In this document: one piece after another, positions 1 to 5,701 of the stretch
Numbering within the stretch: position 1 is the stretch's first letter
How the letters are laid out: every line of letters begins with the position of its first letter
Origin: Chloroflexota bacterium
Lineage (GTDB): Bacteria > Chloroflexota > Dehalococcoidia > SM23-28-2 > RBG-16-64-32
Assembly: GCA_022565075.1 (NCBI GenBank)
Contig: JADFKG010000046.1
Coordinates: 1 to 12,418 of the forward strand
Reading direction: 5' to 3'
Length of the DNA: 12,418 bases
Translations under genes and position numbers: made by a program
The notes under the pieces: model-generated
The model's input: only the letters and a program-made list of their open reading frames with translations
Databases searched by the model: none
What the model was told of the DNA's origin: nothing

Positions 1-227
1 CATTGCGATCTGATGCCGGCCTCAGCGCCGACACGGGTGATTGCCCTGCCTTCGGGCAGGTAGTCGAGGTTGCGAACGCCTCGCCGCACCCCTGGGGCGA
101 CATCGACTGTTCGGGTGAGGTTACGCCCGTCGACTCGCTAAAGCTCTTGCGCTACGACGCGGGGCTAAGCGTGACGCAGGCGGACGACTGCCCGCTCATC
201 GGCTCCCAGGTGCTCGTGACGGAGTAG
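1..227 (+). CDS. Dockerin-like repeat protein, C-terminal fragment
   Basis: This is the 3' end of a gene that begins before the window; the frame is open from base 3 and ends at TAG 225-227. The visible 74 residues contain one full dockerin-type calcium-binding repeat, with D-x-D-x-S-G-x5-D spacing in DIDCSGEVTPVD followed by a helix (SLKLLRYDAGLS). The tail of an earlier copy precedes it (LRSDAGLS...GDCP), so two repeats were present. Both end in the same AGLS-x(n)-DCP pattern. Such repeats are common at the C-terminus of secreted proteins in non-cellulosomal bacteria, where they probably bind calcium or another protein. The upstream domains, and therefore the function, cannot be seen. The gene looks unrelated to the sulfur genes downstream and is separated from them by a promoter. 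Confidence 0.7.
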   Translation, partial: LRSDAGLSADTGDCPAFGQVVEVANASPHPWGDIDCSGEVTPVDSLKLLRYDAGLSVTQADDCPLIGSQVLVTE

Positions 228-248
228 CGGCTGACCGGGCGCGGCTCG

Positions 249-278
249 TTGACGCTTGCTCCGTGCCGGTGTTAGCAT
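249..278 (+). promoter_or_regulatory. Predicted sigma-70 promoter of the SAM-riboswitch transcript
   Basis: A -35 like TTGACG (249-254) and a -10 like TAGCAT (273-278) are separated by 18 bases. Transcription would start near 285, about 14 bases before the first paired base of the riboswitch at 299, which is the usual geometry for a riboswitch leader. The -10 is a weak match, so the assignment rests mainly on position. Confidence 0.5.
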
Positions 279-298
279 TCCGGATACAAATCAATAGA

Positions 299-398
299 CC
301 TTATCCAGAGCGGTGGAGGGCTCGGCCCTGTGAAACCCGGCAACCGGTCCTGCGAGACACGGTGCCAATGCCGACTCCCTAACGGGAGAACGATAAGG
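299..398 (+). promoter_or_regulatory. SAM-I (S-box) riboswitch aptamer
   Basis: The RNA shows the SAM-I signature. A perfect 7-bp P1 stem is formed by CCTTATC (299-305) and GATAAGG (392-398). The conserved AGAGCGGTGGAGGG follows P1, then GAAACCCGGCAACC, then GGTGCCAAT. P3 closes as ACCG (343-346) with CGGT (360-363), and P4 is CTCCC-TAAC-GGGAG (375-388). Family knowledge: SAM binding stabilises P1 and turns transcription off, almost always for methionine or SAM synthesis and transport genes. An intrinsic terminator follows directly, so control is by transcription termination. The gene it controls is a threonine-synthase-family enzyme, which is unusual for this regulator and informative about that enzyme's role. 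Confidence 0.95.
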
Positions 399-408
399 AG
401 CTTTCCGG

Positions 409-438
409 GCCCCTTACGCTCTGCGCAGGGGCTTTTTT
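409..438 (+). terminator. Riboswitch-controlled intrinsic terminator
   Basis: GCCCCT (409-414) pairs with AGGGGC (427-432), with an inner CGC-TCT-GCG helix (417-425), and six Ts follow at 433-438. The 5' arm overlaps CCTTA (412-416), which is complementary to TAAGG (394-398) in the 3' strand of riboswitch P1. Without SAM, that pairing would open both P1 and the terminator. With SAM, P1 is held and the terminator forms. Confidence 0.9.
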
Positions 439-484
439 CGTATGACCACTCAACGGCAGACCGGGGCGCAGATGGCGATGGTCC

Positions 485-519
485 GGGCCTCCGTCCGCCT
501 CAGGCGGCTCGGGAGGCCC
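485..519 (+). other. Strong leader hairpin upstream of the threonine-synthase-like gene
   Basis: GGGCCTCC (485-492) pairs exactly with GGAGGCCC (512-519), and inside it CCGCC (495-499) pairs with GGCGG (503-507) around a 3-base loop. No T-run follows, so it is not an intrinsic terminator. It lies between the riboswitch terminator and the start codon at 568, about 38 bases before the ribosome binding site. Its role is unknown; an RNA stability or processing element is possible. Confidence 0.5.
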
Positions 520-567
520 GCGGGCCTGCGCTAACGTCCATCATTAATCTCGTCCCGGAGGAACCAC

Positions 568-1824
568 GTGTCAGTCGCCAAGAAACTCAGATGCCGCGAA
601 TGCGGCCGTGAATACCAACTGGAGCCCTCGAACGTCTGCGAATTCTGCTTCGGCCCCCTGGAGGTCGTGTACGACTACGCCGCGCTCGCGGGCCACGTTA
701 CCCGTGAACGCATTGAGGCCGGCCCGCCGACGATGTGGCGTTACGCCGACCTTCTTCCCGTCGACGCCGAGAACGCCGTCGATATCGGCACCGGCTTTAC
801 TCCGCTCCTGCGCGCCCCGAACCTGGGCCGCGAACTGGGCCTGAGCCGCCTCTACCTCAAGAACGACTGCGTGAACCCCACGTGGTCGTTCAAGGACCGC
901 GTCGTCTCCGTCGCCTGCAGCGTTGCCCGCGACTTCGAGTTCGACACCCTGGCCTGCGCTTCGACGGGCAACCTGGCGAACAGCGTCGCCGCCCACGCCG
1001 CCCGCGCCGGAATGCAGGCCCGCGTCTTCATCCCCGCGGACCTGGAGCAGGGCAAGATCATCGGCTCGGCGGTCTACGCGCCAACGCTGGTCGCCGTCGA
1101 CGGCAGCTACGACGACGTCAACCGCCTGTGCAGCGAACTGGGTGACAAGTACCCGTGGGCGTTCGTCAACATCAACATCCGGCCGTTCTACGCGGAAGGC
1201 AGCAAGACGCTGGGCCACGAGGTCTGCGAGCAGCTGGGCTGGCGCGCTCCGGACCACTGCATCGTGCCGATGGCCAGTGGCTCGCTCTTGACCAAGATCT
1301 ACAAAGGCATCAAGGAGCTGGCGTGGCTCGGCCTGATCGACTGGAACGCGACGCGCATGAGCGGCGTCCAGGCCCTCGGTTGCTCGCCGATCGCCGAGGC
1401 GTACGAGCGCGACTCCTGGAACATCCGGCCGCAGAAGCCAAAGACGATCGCCAAGTCGCTGGCCATTGGCAATCCGGCCGATGGGTACTACGCTCTAAAG
1501 ACGATGAGGAGCACGAACGGATCGGCCATCGCAATCAACGACGAAGAGATCATCGAGGGCATCCAGCTTCTCGCCGAGACGGAGGGCATCTTCGCCGAGA
1601 CGGCCGGCGGTGTCGTCATCTCCGGCCTCCGCCGTCTCGTCCGGGAAGGCCGCGTGGAGCCCGACGAAGTCGTCGTCGCCTTCATCACCGGCGCTGGACT
1701 GAAAACACAGGAGGCCGTGGCGCCGGCGCTGAAGCCGGCGCTGACCGTAGAGGCCAACATCGAGTCGTTCGAACGGGCGCTCGAAGAGCGAGAGGGCGTG
1801 TTGCCCTTGACCAAGGCGGTATAG
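568..1824 (+). CDS. thrC: Threonine-synthase-family PLP enzyme (possible homocysteine synthase)
   Basis: This is a 418-residue fold-type-II PLP enzyme of the threonine synthase family. The N-terminus carries a zinc ribbon (C9, C12, C24, C27). The PLP-binding lysine is K109 in WSFKDR, and the cofactor-contacting loop is STGNLANS, which differs from the usual STGNT form. The family reaction converts O-phosphohomoserine to threonine in the cytoplasm. The start is GTG 568 because GGAGGA (557-562) lies 5 bases upstream. The context argues for another or additional job: the gene is under a SAM-I riboswitch and is followed at once by a NIL-domain gene and a CysO-like sulfur-carrier gene. My inference is that it may replace phosphate on O-phosphohomoserine with sulfur from a carrier thiocarboxylate, giving homocysteine. 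Family membership is secure; the substrate and product are not. Confidence 0.9.
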   Translation: MSVAKKLRCRECGREYQLEPSNVCEFCFGPLEVVYDYAALAGHVTRERIEAGPPTMWRYADLLPVDAENAVDIGTGFTPLLRAPNLGRELGLSRLYLKNDCVNPTWSFKDRVVSVACSVARDFEFDTLACASTGNLANSVAAHAARAGMQARVFIPADLEQGKIIGSAVYAPTLVAVDGSYDDVNRLCSELGDKYPWAFVNINIRPFYAEGSKTLGHEVCEQLGWRAPDHCIVPMASGSLLTKIYKGIKELAWLGLIDWNATRMSGVQALGCSPIAEAYERDSWNIRPQKPKTIAKSLAIGNPADGYYALKTMRSTNGSAIAINDEEIIEGIQLLAETEGIFAETAGGVVISGLRRLVREGRVEPDEVVVAFITGAGLKTQEAVAPALKPALTVEANIESFERALEEREGVLPLTKAV

Positions 1825-1826
1825 AG

Positions 1827-2069
1827 ATGGCGATTGTACGCACCAAGTTCACCTTCGTTGAGCAACTGATCAAGGAGCCCATCATCTGGAAGCTGGCCAA
1901 GGACTTCGAGGTCATCACCAACATCCGCCGCGCGGACGTCACGGACGAGCGTGGATGGGTGATCCTTGAGCTCGATGGGGATCAAGGCGAGATCGAACGC
2001 AGCCTCGACTGGGTCAGGGAACAAGGCGTTCGCGTCGATCCAGTCTACGAAGACGTTGTGGAGGGATAG
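1827..2069 (+). CDS. NIL-domain protein
   Basis: This is an 80-residue protein made almost entirely of one NIL domain (roughly residues 4-75; FTFVEQLIKEPIIWKLAKDF, then NIRRADV and ERGWVILEL). The domain takes its name from a conserved Asn-Ile-Leu; here the equivalent position reads NIR. NIL domains sit at the C-terminus of the methionine importer ATPase MetN, where they bind methionine. They also occur fused to ferredoxin in a methanogen homocysteine-forming system. A free single-domain form is therefore a plausible methionine sensor or sulfur-transfer partner. ATG 1827 lies 2 bases after the upstream TAG and has only a weak Shine-Dalgarno, which suggests translational coupling to the PLP enzyme. 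No ferredoxin cysteines are present. The domain call is firm; the role is inferred from the operon. Confidence 0.85.
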   Translation: MAIVRTKFTFVEQLIKEPIIWKLAKDFEVITNIRRADVTDERGWVILELDGDQGEIERSLDWVREQGVRVDPVYEDVVEG

Positions 2070-2075
2070 TGACAT

Positions 2076-2411
2076 ATGGCGATGCAACGAGAGCCTGAGC
2101 AAGAACCGACCGGCGGGACGGGGAGCGCCGGTCTGACCATCACCGTCCGCATACCAATGCCGCTGCGCAAGCTGACCGGCGAGGAGTCCGTCGTCGCGGG
2201 AGAGGGCTCGACGCTGGCCGAGTGCATCGACGGGCTGGAGGCGCGCTACCCTGGCCTGAAGGAGCGCCTGTGCGACGAGACCGGCGATCTGCGCCGCTTC
2301 GTCAACGTCTACGTCAACGGTGAGGACGTCCGCTTCCTGGACGGCCTCTCGACGCCTCTTACCGGCGGCGACGAGGTGAGCATCGTGCCCGCCGTCGCCG
2401 GCGGCTCTTAG
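2076..2411 (+). CDS. CysO/MoaD/ThiS-type sulfur-carrier protein
   Basis: This is a 111-residue beta-grasp (ubiquitin-like) sulfur carrier. After a polar N-terminal extension of about 20 residues the fold begins at LTITVRIP. It contains RFVNVYVNGEDVRFLDGL and ends in IVPAVAGGS. The RFVN-Y-N-EDVRF block matches mycobacterial CysO much better than MoaD of molybdopterin synthase. Family knowledge: the C-terminal glycine is adenylated by a ThiF/MoeB-type E1 and converted to a thiocarboxylate that donates sulfur. Here Gly109-Gly110 is followed by one serine, so that residue would have to be removed first. GGAGGG (2060-2065) precedes ATG 2076. As third gene of the SAM-riboswitch unit, it is the likely sulfur donor for the PLP enzyme encoded upstream (inference). 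Confidence 0.85.
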   Translation: MAMQREPEQEPTGGTGSAGLTITVRIPMPLRKLTGEESVVAGEGSTLAECIDGLEARYPGLKERLCDETGDLRRFVNVYVNGEDVRFLDGLSTPLTGGDEVSIVPAVAGGS

Positions 2412-2498
2412 GCCGGCGCACCGGCTGACACCGGGCCGCGAAGACATCGTTTCTTCTTCAAGGTGTGGCGTTCCCGTCTTTAGTTTCTAGTTTAAGTA

Positions 2499-2529
2499 TT
2501 GACGTTTTGCGGGCTGTGTGTTTTATTGT
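2499..2529 (+). promoter_or_regulatory. Possible promoter of the small protein gene
   Basis: TTGACG (2499-2504) and TATTGT (2524-2529) are separated by 19 bases in a locally AT-rich stretch, while the surrounding DNA is strongly GC-rich. It would start transcription near 2536, ahead of the gene beginning at 2580. The spacing is longer than ideal, so this is tentative. Confidence 0.3.
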
Positions 2530-2579
2530 GGGCGCCGGTAAGCGACCCGTCACTGCGGCGGGCGGGAGGGGGCCCACAC

Positions 2580-2825
2580 TTGGACGATCCGGCACTTGCG
2601 CTTATTTTGGAAGAGTCCCTTGCGCTACTCAGCGCTGGGGAAACTCCGGAACTCATCGCCGAACGATTCCCCGACTTCTCGGACGCCCTGTTGCCCCTGC
2701 TCCACCTCGCCGTCGAACTGCGCGAAGGCGCCGAGGACGCCATCGACGACCCGATCGACTTCCTGCACGACCTCGGCGAGTATCTGCAAGACCAGATCAG
2801 TGGCGGCGCCCCGCCCCAGAAGTAG
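2580..2825 (+). CDS. Small acidic helical protein of unknown function
   Basis: This is an 81-residue acidic, probably all-helical protein with no signal peptide or membrane segment. The motif LLSAGETPELIAERFPDFSDALLPLLHLAVELREG (about residues 12-46, written here as L-x-x-G-E-x3-E-x3-x-R-F-P-x6-L-x-P-L-L) resembles a short 'leucine/glycine-glutamate, then arginine-[FY]-Pro' module. I associate that module with Chloroflexota proteins, often beside a DUF5667 or anti-sigma-like domain. Only the module and a short acidic tail are present here. I chose TTG 2580 because GGGAGGGG (2564-2571) lies 8 bases upstream; the frame is open back to 2499, but that part reads as non-protein-like sequence. It sits alone between two regulated sulfur units, so its link to sulfur metabolism is unproven. 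Confidence 0.55.
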   Translation: MDDPALALILEESLALLSAGETPELIAERFPDFSDALLPLLHLAVELREGAEDAIDDPIDFLHDLGEYLQDQISGGAPPQK

Positions 2826-2865
2826 CACAGGCGCTCGCCTTCTTCGGCTGAAATAGCACTGACAA

Positions 2866-2895
2866 TTGACAGGCAGGCGTCTCCACAGATACAAT
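2866..2895 (+). promoter_or_regulatory. Predicted sigma-70 promoter of the sulfite reductase unit
   Basis: A consensus -35 TTGACA (2866-2871) and a near-consensus -10 TACAAT (2890-2895) are separated by 18 bases. Transcription would start near 2902, leaving a leader of about 65 bases. This is the best promoter match in the window. A motif shared with the Rrf2 gene leader lies just downstream at 2915-2928. Confidence 0.7.
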
Positions 2896-2914
2896 TCTGA
2901 CTTACCGGACTGGA

Positions 2915-2928
2915 ATACTAGACTTTAG
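2915..2928 (+). promoter_or_regulatory. Candidate Rrf2 operator, copy 1
   Basis: ATACTAGACTTTAG lies about 13 bases downstream of the predicted start site of the sulfite reductase transcript. A copy with one difference occurs directly before the Rrf2 regulator gene (8043-8056), and the match extends outward as TGGA before and CG after. The first part resembles one half of the IscR type-1 consensus (ATAC-pyrimidine-pyrimidine-GACT), which also belongs to the Rrf2 family. Use as an operator is inferred. Confidence 0.45.
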
Positions 2929-2966
2929 CCGCGCAACGTGCGCCTTCAGACCGGAAGGAGACGGCT

Positions 2967-4781
2967 ATGACGATTCAAGAGCCAGATACGTTCCAGGCGC
3001 ATCCCAAGGTGCCGAAAGAGCTTAAGGCCGGGCACGTCTTCGTCACGCTCGAAGAAGAGTTCGACAACTTCGACACCGAGACCAAGGTCTACCAGAAGAG
3101 CCCCGACCTGGAGTCCGACTTCGTGCCCTACCGCTTGCGCATGGGCACTTACGGCCAGCGCCAGGAAAACATGCAGATGATGCGCATCAAGCTGCCATAC
3201 GGCGGCGTCAACGCGGAGCAGATGGATGCCCTCGCCGAAGTGGCGGAGAAGCACTCCGGCATGCGCCGCGGCCACATCACCACTCGTGAGAACATCCAGT
3301 TCCACTTCGTGCCGCTGGACCAGGCCAGCACCGTCATGCGCATCCTCGCCGAGGCCGGTCTCTCGACGCGGGAAGCGTGCGGTCACACCGTGCGCAACGT
3401 CACGGGCTGCCCCTACGCCGGCGTCACCGATCACCAGCTGTTCGACGTGACGCCCTACCTGGCGGCCTACGCCCGAAACATGATCCGCAATCCGATCTGC
3501 CAGAACATGCCGCGTAAGTGGAAGACCTCCTTCTCCTGCGGCCCGATCGACTGCGCCGGCAGCCCGTTTCACGACATGGGCTTCGTCGCCGCCCTCCGGG
3601 AGGAGAACGGCGAGCAAGTACGTGGCTTCAAGATCGTCGTCGGCGGCGGCACCTCGACGATGGTGCGCGCGGCCGAGACGCTCTGGGAGTTCGCCCGCGC
3701 CGACGACGGCCAGTACATCCGCGTCGCCGAAGCCGCGCTCAAGGTCTTCGACAAGGAAGGCGGCCTGCCCAACCTCCTGCGCAAGAACATGAACAAGGCC
3801 CGCGTCAAGTTCCTCGTCAAGAAGATTGGCATCGAAGAGTTCCGCCGCCAGGTCGATGAAGAGCTGGCGCAGCCGTGGGCCTGGGAGCCGCTCGACATGC
3901 CGGCGCTGAAGCAGCTCGCGCCCGAAGGCCCGACGCCGGGCCCGGCGCCCAACAGCGTCCAGCCTGGTCCCGGTTTCAATCACTGGGTCGAGACGAACGT
4001 CGTCCAGCAGCCACAGCCCGGCTACGTCGCTGTTACGCTGACGATCCCGCTCGGCAACCTCTCGCCGGAGCAGTTCCGCGCCGTCGGCGACCTCATGCGT
4101 CGCTTTAGCGGCGGCAACGCGCGCACGCAGCAGAACCAGAACCTGGTGCTGCGATGGGTTCACGAAGCTGGCCTACCGGCGCTTCACGCCGAGCTCAAGA
4201 AGATCGGCTTCGGAGACCCGGACGCCGGACTGCTGGCGGACGTCATCGGCTGCCCCGGTACGGACTCCTGCAAGATGGGCATCACCTCCTCGACGGGCGT
4301 CAGCACGGCGATCCGCGAGGCGGCAATGAACGACTGGGGCTACCAGGATGACCCGCTGGTGCAGGCGATCAACATCAAGGCCAGCGGCTGTCCCAACGGT
4401 TGCGCCCAGCACCACCTCGCGGCGATCGGCCTGCAGGGCTCGTCGTTCAGCGCCAACGGCGCCACGATCCCCTGCTTCGACATCTTCCTCGGCGGTGGCA
4501 ACTACATCGGCGGCGGCAAGTTCGCGACACGCGTCGCGCGCGTCCCGTCGAAGCGCACGCCGCAGGCCATCAAGAAGCTGATCGACCACTATGTCGCCAA
4601 CCGCAACGAGGGCGAGGAGTTCGTCGCCTTCATCGACCGCTTCGGGCCGAAGACGTTCGACACGCTCTTCGACGAGTTCAAGGAAGTCGGCCCCGTCCAC
4701 CAGGACATCGACGTCTACATGGACTGGGGCAAGGAAGATCTGTTCGAGGTCATCCGCGGCGAGGGCGAGTGCTCCGTCTAG
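2967..4781 (+). CDS. sir: Siroheme/4Fe-4S sulfite reductase (ferredoxin type)
   Basis: This 604-residue single-chain enzyme is predicted to reduce sulfite to sulfide in six electron steps in the cytoplasm, probably with ferredoxin as donor. It has the doubled half-domain layout of the nitrite/sulfite reductase family. The siroheme and 4Fe-4S ligands are C429 and C435 (GCPGTDSCKMG) and C475 and C479 (ASGCPNGC), the family signature C-x5-C...C-x3-C. The first half includes GMRRGHITTRENIQ and the second ARTQQNQNL, both substrate- or siroheme-side motifs. No flavin or NADPH domain is present. GGAAGGAG (2953-2960) precedes ATG 2967. Sequence alone does not fully separate it from nitrite reductase (NirA). 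Adjacent APS reductase and ATP sulfurylase, with no nitrate genes, make sulfite the likely substrate. It starts the sulfate-reduction unit from its own strong promoter. Confidence 0.93.
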   Translation: MTIQEPDTFQAHPKVPKELKAGHVFVTLEEEFDNFDTETKVYQKSPDLESDFVPYRLRMGTYGQRQENMQMMRIKLPYGGVNAEQMDALAEVAEKHSGMRRGHITTRENIQFHFVPLDQASTVMRILAEAGLSTREACGHTVRNVTGCPYAGVTDHQLFDVTPYLAAYARNMIRNPICQNMPRKWKTSFSCGPIDCAGSPFHDMGFVAALREENGEQVRGFKIVVGGGTSTMVRAAETLWEFARADDGQYIRVAEAALKVFDKEGGLPNLLRKNMNKARVKFLVKKIGIEEFRRQVDEELAQPWAWEPLDMPALKQLAPEGPTPGPAPNSVQPGPGFNHWVETNVVQQPQPGYVAVTLTIPLGNLSPEQFRAVGDLMRRFSGGNARTQQNQNLVLRWVHEAGLPALHAELKKIGFGDPDAGLLADVIGCPGTDSCKMGITSSTGVSTAIREAAMNDWGYQDDPLVQAINIKASGCPNGCAQHHLAAIGLQGSSFSANGATIPCFDIFLGGGNYIGGGKFATRVARVPSKRTPQAIKKLIDHYVANRNEGEEFVAFIDRFGPKTFDTLFDEFKEVGPVHQDIDVYMDWGKEDLFEVIRGEGECSV

Positions 4782-4818
4782 GCGGGCACGTGAGACAGCA
4801 AGTAACGGACACAATGCG

Positions 4819-4843
4819 GTAGGGGCTGCGCTTGTCGCGCCCC
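4819..4843 (+). repeat. REP-like GTAG hairpin between sir and cysH
   Basis: GTAG (4819-4822) is followed by a stem of GGGGC (4822-4826) with GCCCC (4839-4843) and GCG (4828-4830) with CGC (4836-4838). The loop is CTTGT and there is one bulged T. No T-run follows, so it is not a terminator. GTAG plus a hairpin is the layout of REP elements moved by RAYT transposases, and a RAYT with GTAG REPs lies at 10854-11394. The stem sequence differs from those, so it would belong to another subfamily. Confidence 0.45.
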
Positions 4844-4891
4844 AATCGAACGAGCACCAACCAAGCATCCACAGCCAGGGAGGGCACCAGC

Positions 4892-5614
4892 GTGAAAGAA
4901 GCAACCAAGTACAGCGAGGCCGACATCGACGGCCTCAACCGCCAGCTCGGCGGCAAGTCCGCGGAGGAGATCGTCCGCTGGGCCGGCGATGCGTTCGGGG
5001 GCGACATCAAGTTCGCCAACAGCTTCGGCGCCGAAGACGTGGCGCTGATGGACATCATCGGCAAGACGGCGCCGCAGATCCGCGTCTTCACGCTGGACAC
5101 CGGCCGCCTCAACGACGAGACGTACCAGGTGATGGAGGCCACGCGCCTCCGCTACGAGGACATCCCGATCGAGGTCATGTTCCCCGACCGCGAAAAGGTC
5201 GAGTCGCTGACGCGCGAGAAGGGCTTCTTCTCCTTCCGCGAGAGCGTCGAGCTGCGCAAGGAGTGCTGCTCCATCCGCAAGGTACAGCCGCTCAAGCGCG
5301 CCTTGGCCGGCGTTGAGGCGTGGATGACGGGCCTCCGCCGCGACCAGGCCGTGACCCGCACGGACACGCCCGCTGTCGAGTGGGACGCAGGCAACGGCAT
5401 CGTCAAGGTGAACCCGATTATCGACTGGTCGGTTGACGACGTTTGGACCTACATCAAGGCGAACAAGGTCCCCTACAACAAGCTCCACGATCAGCATTAC
5501 CCCAGCATCGGCTGCGCGCCGTGTTCGCGCGCCATCAAGGACGGCGAAGATATTCGCGCCGGCCGCTGGTGGTGGGAGAACCCCGAATTCAAGGAGTGCG
5601 GCCTGCACGAATAG
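4892..5614 (+). CDS. cysH: APS reductase (thioredoxin-dependent, 4Fe-4S type)
   Basis: This 240-residue protein is predicted to reduce adenosine 5'-phosphosulfate to sulfite and AMP, with electrons from thioredoxin. The cluster-binding pairs that mark APS-type enzymes are present: C125-C126 (KECCSIRKV) and C208/C211 (GCAPCSRA). Enzymes that use PAPS lack these. The catalytic cysteine is C236 in the C-terminal KECGLHE. The nucleotide-binding loop is SFGAEDVALM, followed by LDTGRL. GTG 4892 is chosen because CAGGGAGGGC (4876-4885) precedes it at normal distance; the frame is open further upstream, but residues there are unlike the family. Use of APS means the pathway needs Sat but no APS kinase, and none is seen. 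A strong terminator hairpin follows the gene. Confidence 0.92.
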   Translation: MKEATKYSEADIDGLNRQLGGKSAEEIVRWAGDAFGGDIKFANSFGAEDVALMDIIGKTAPQIRVFTLDTGRLNDETYQVMEATRLRYEDIPIEVMFPDREKVESLTREKGFFSFRESVELRKECCSIRKVQPLKRALAGVEAWMTGLRRDQAVTRTDTPAVEWDAGNGIVKVNPIIDWSVDDVWTYIKANKVPYNKLHDQHYPSIGCAPCSRAIKDGEDIRAGRWWWENPEFKECGLHE

Positions 5615-5640
5615 GCTGCCCGACCCGGAAACGGACACCA

Positions 5641-5674
5641 CAGGGCCACGGCGCACAACCGTGGCCCTGCTTTT
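5641..5674 (+). terminator. Intrinsic terminator or attenuator between cysH and sat
   Basis: An exact 11-bp stem (5641-5651 with 5659-5669) with a 7-base loop is followed by C and TTTT (5671-5674). It lies 26 bases after the cysH stop and 27 bases before ATG of sat. The stem is very strong and the T-run short, so partial termination is likely. I see no clear promoter between it and sat, so read-through may supply sat. Confidence 0.75.
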
Positions 5675-5701
5675 ACAGACACACGCGGGAATGGAGAAGC
5701 G

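Noticed and set aside
281..294. Third copy of the ATACT-N-GACTTTAG motif before the SAM riboswitch
   Set aside because: Only 9 of 14 bases match and the core GACTTT is not kept, which is within chance.
2412..2425. Hairpin GCCGG-CGCA-CCGGC directly after the first carrier gene, as a terminator
   Set aside because: The stem is only 5 bp and no T-run follows. It may help RNA stability, but I cannot support termination.
2826..2966. Second SAM riboswitch or other known riboswitch before sir
   Set aside because: None of the SAM-I signature sequences occurs here. The interval holds only the promoter, the ATACT motif and the ribosome binding site.
2946..4163. Long minus-strand open frame (405 codons) opposite the sulfite reductase gene
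   Set aside because: It is the shadow of a GC-rich coding strand. The translation is low-complexity and Arg/Ala/Val-rich, matches no family, and has no ribosome binding site. The same applies to the minus-strand frames at 571-1257, 1488-2447, 4173-4904, 4778-5731, 5834-6736, 8626-9168, 9827-10555 and 11098-11886.
2967..4781. Assimilatory nitrite reductase
   Set aside because: The fold and cofactor motifs are shared, but the gene is followed by APS reductase and ATP sulfurylase and there are no nitrate or nitrite genes, so sulfite is the better substrate call.
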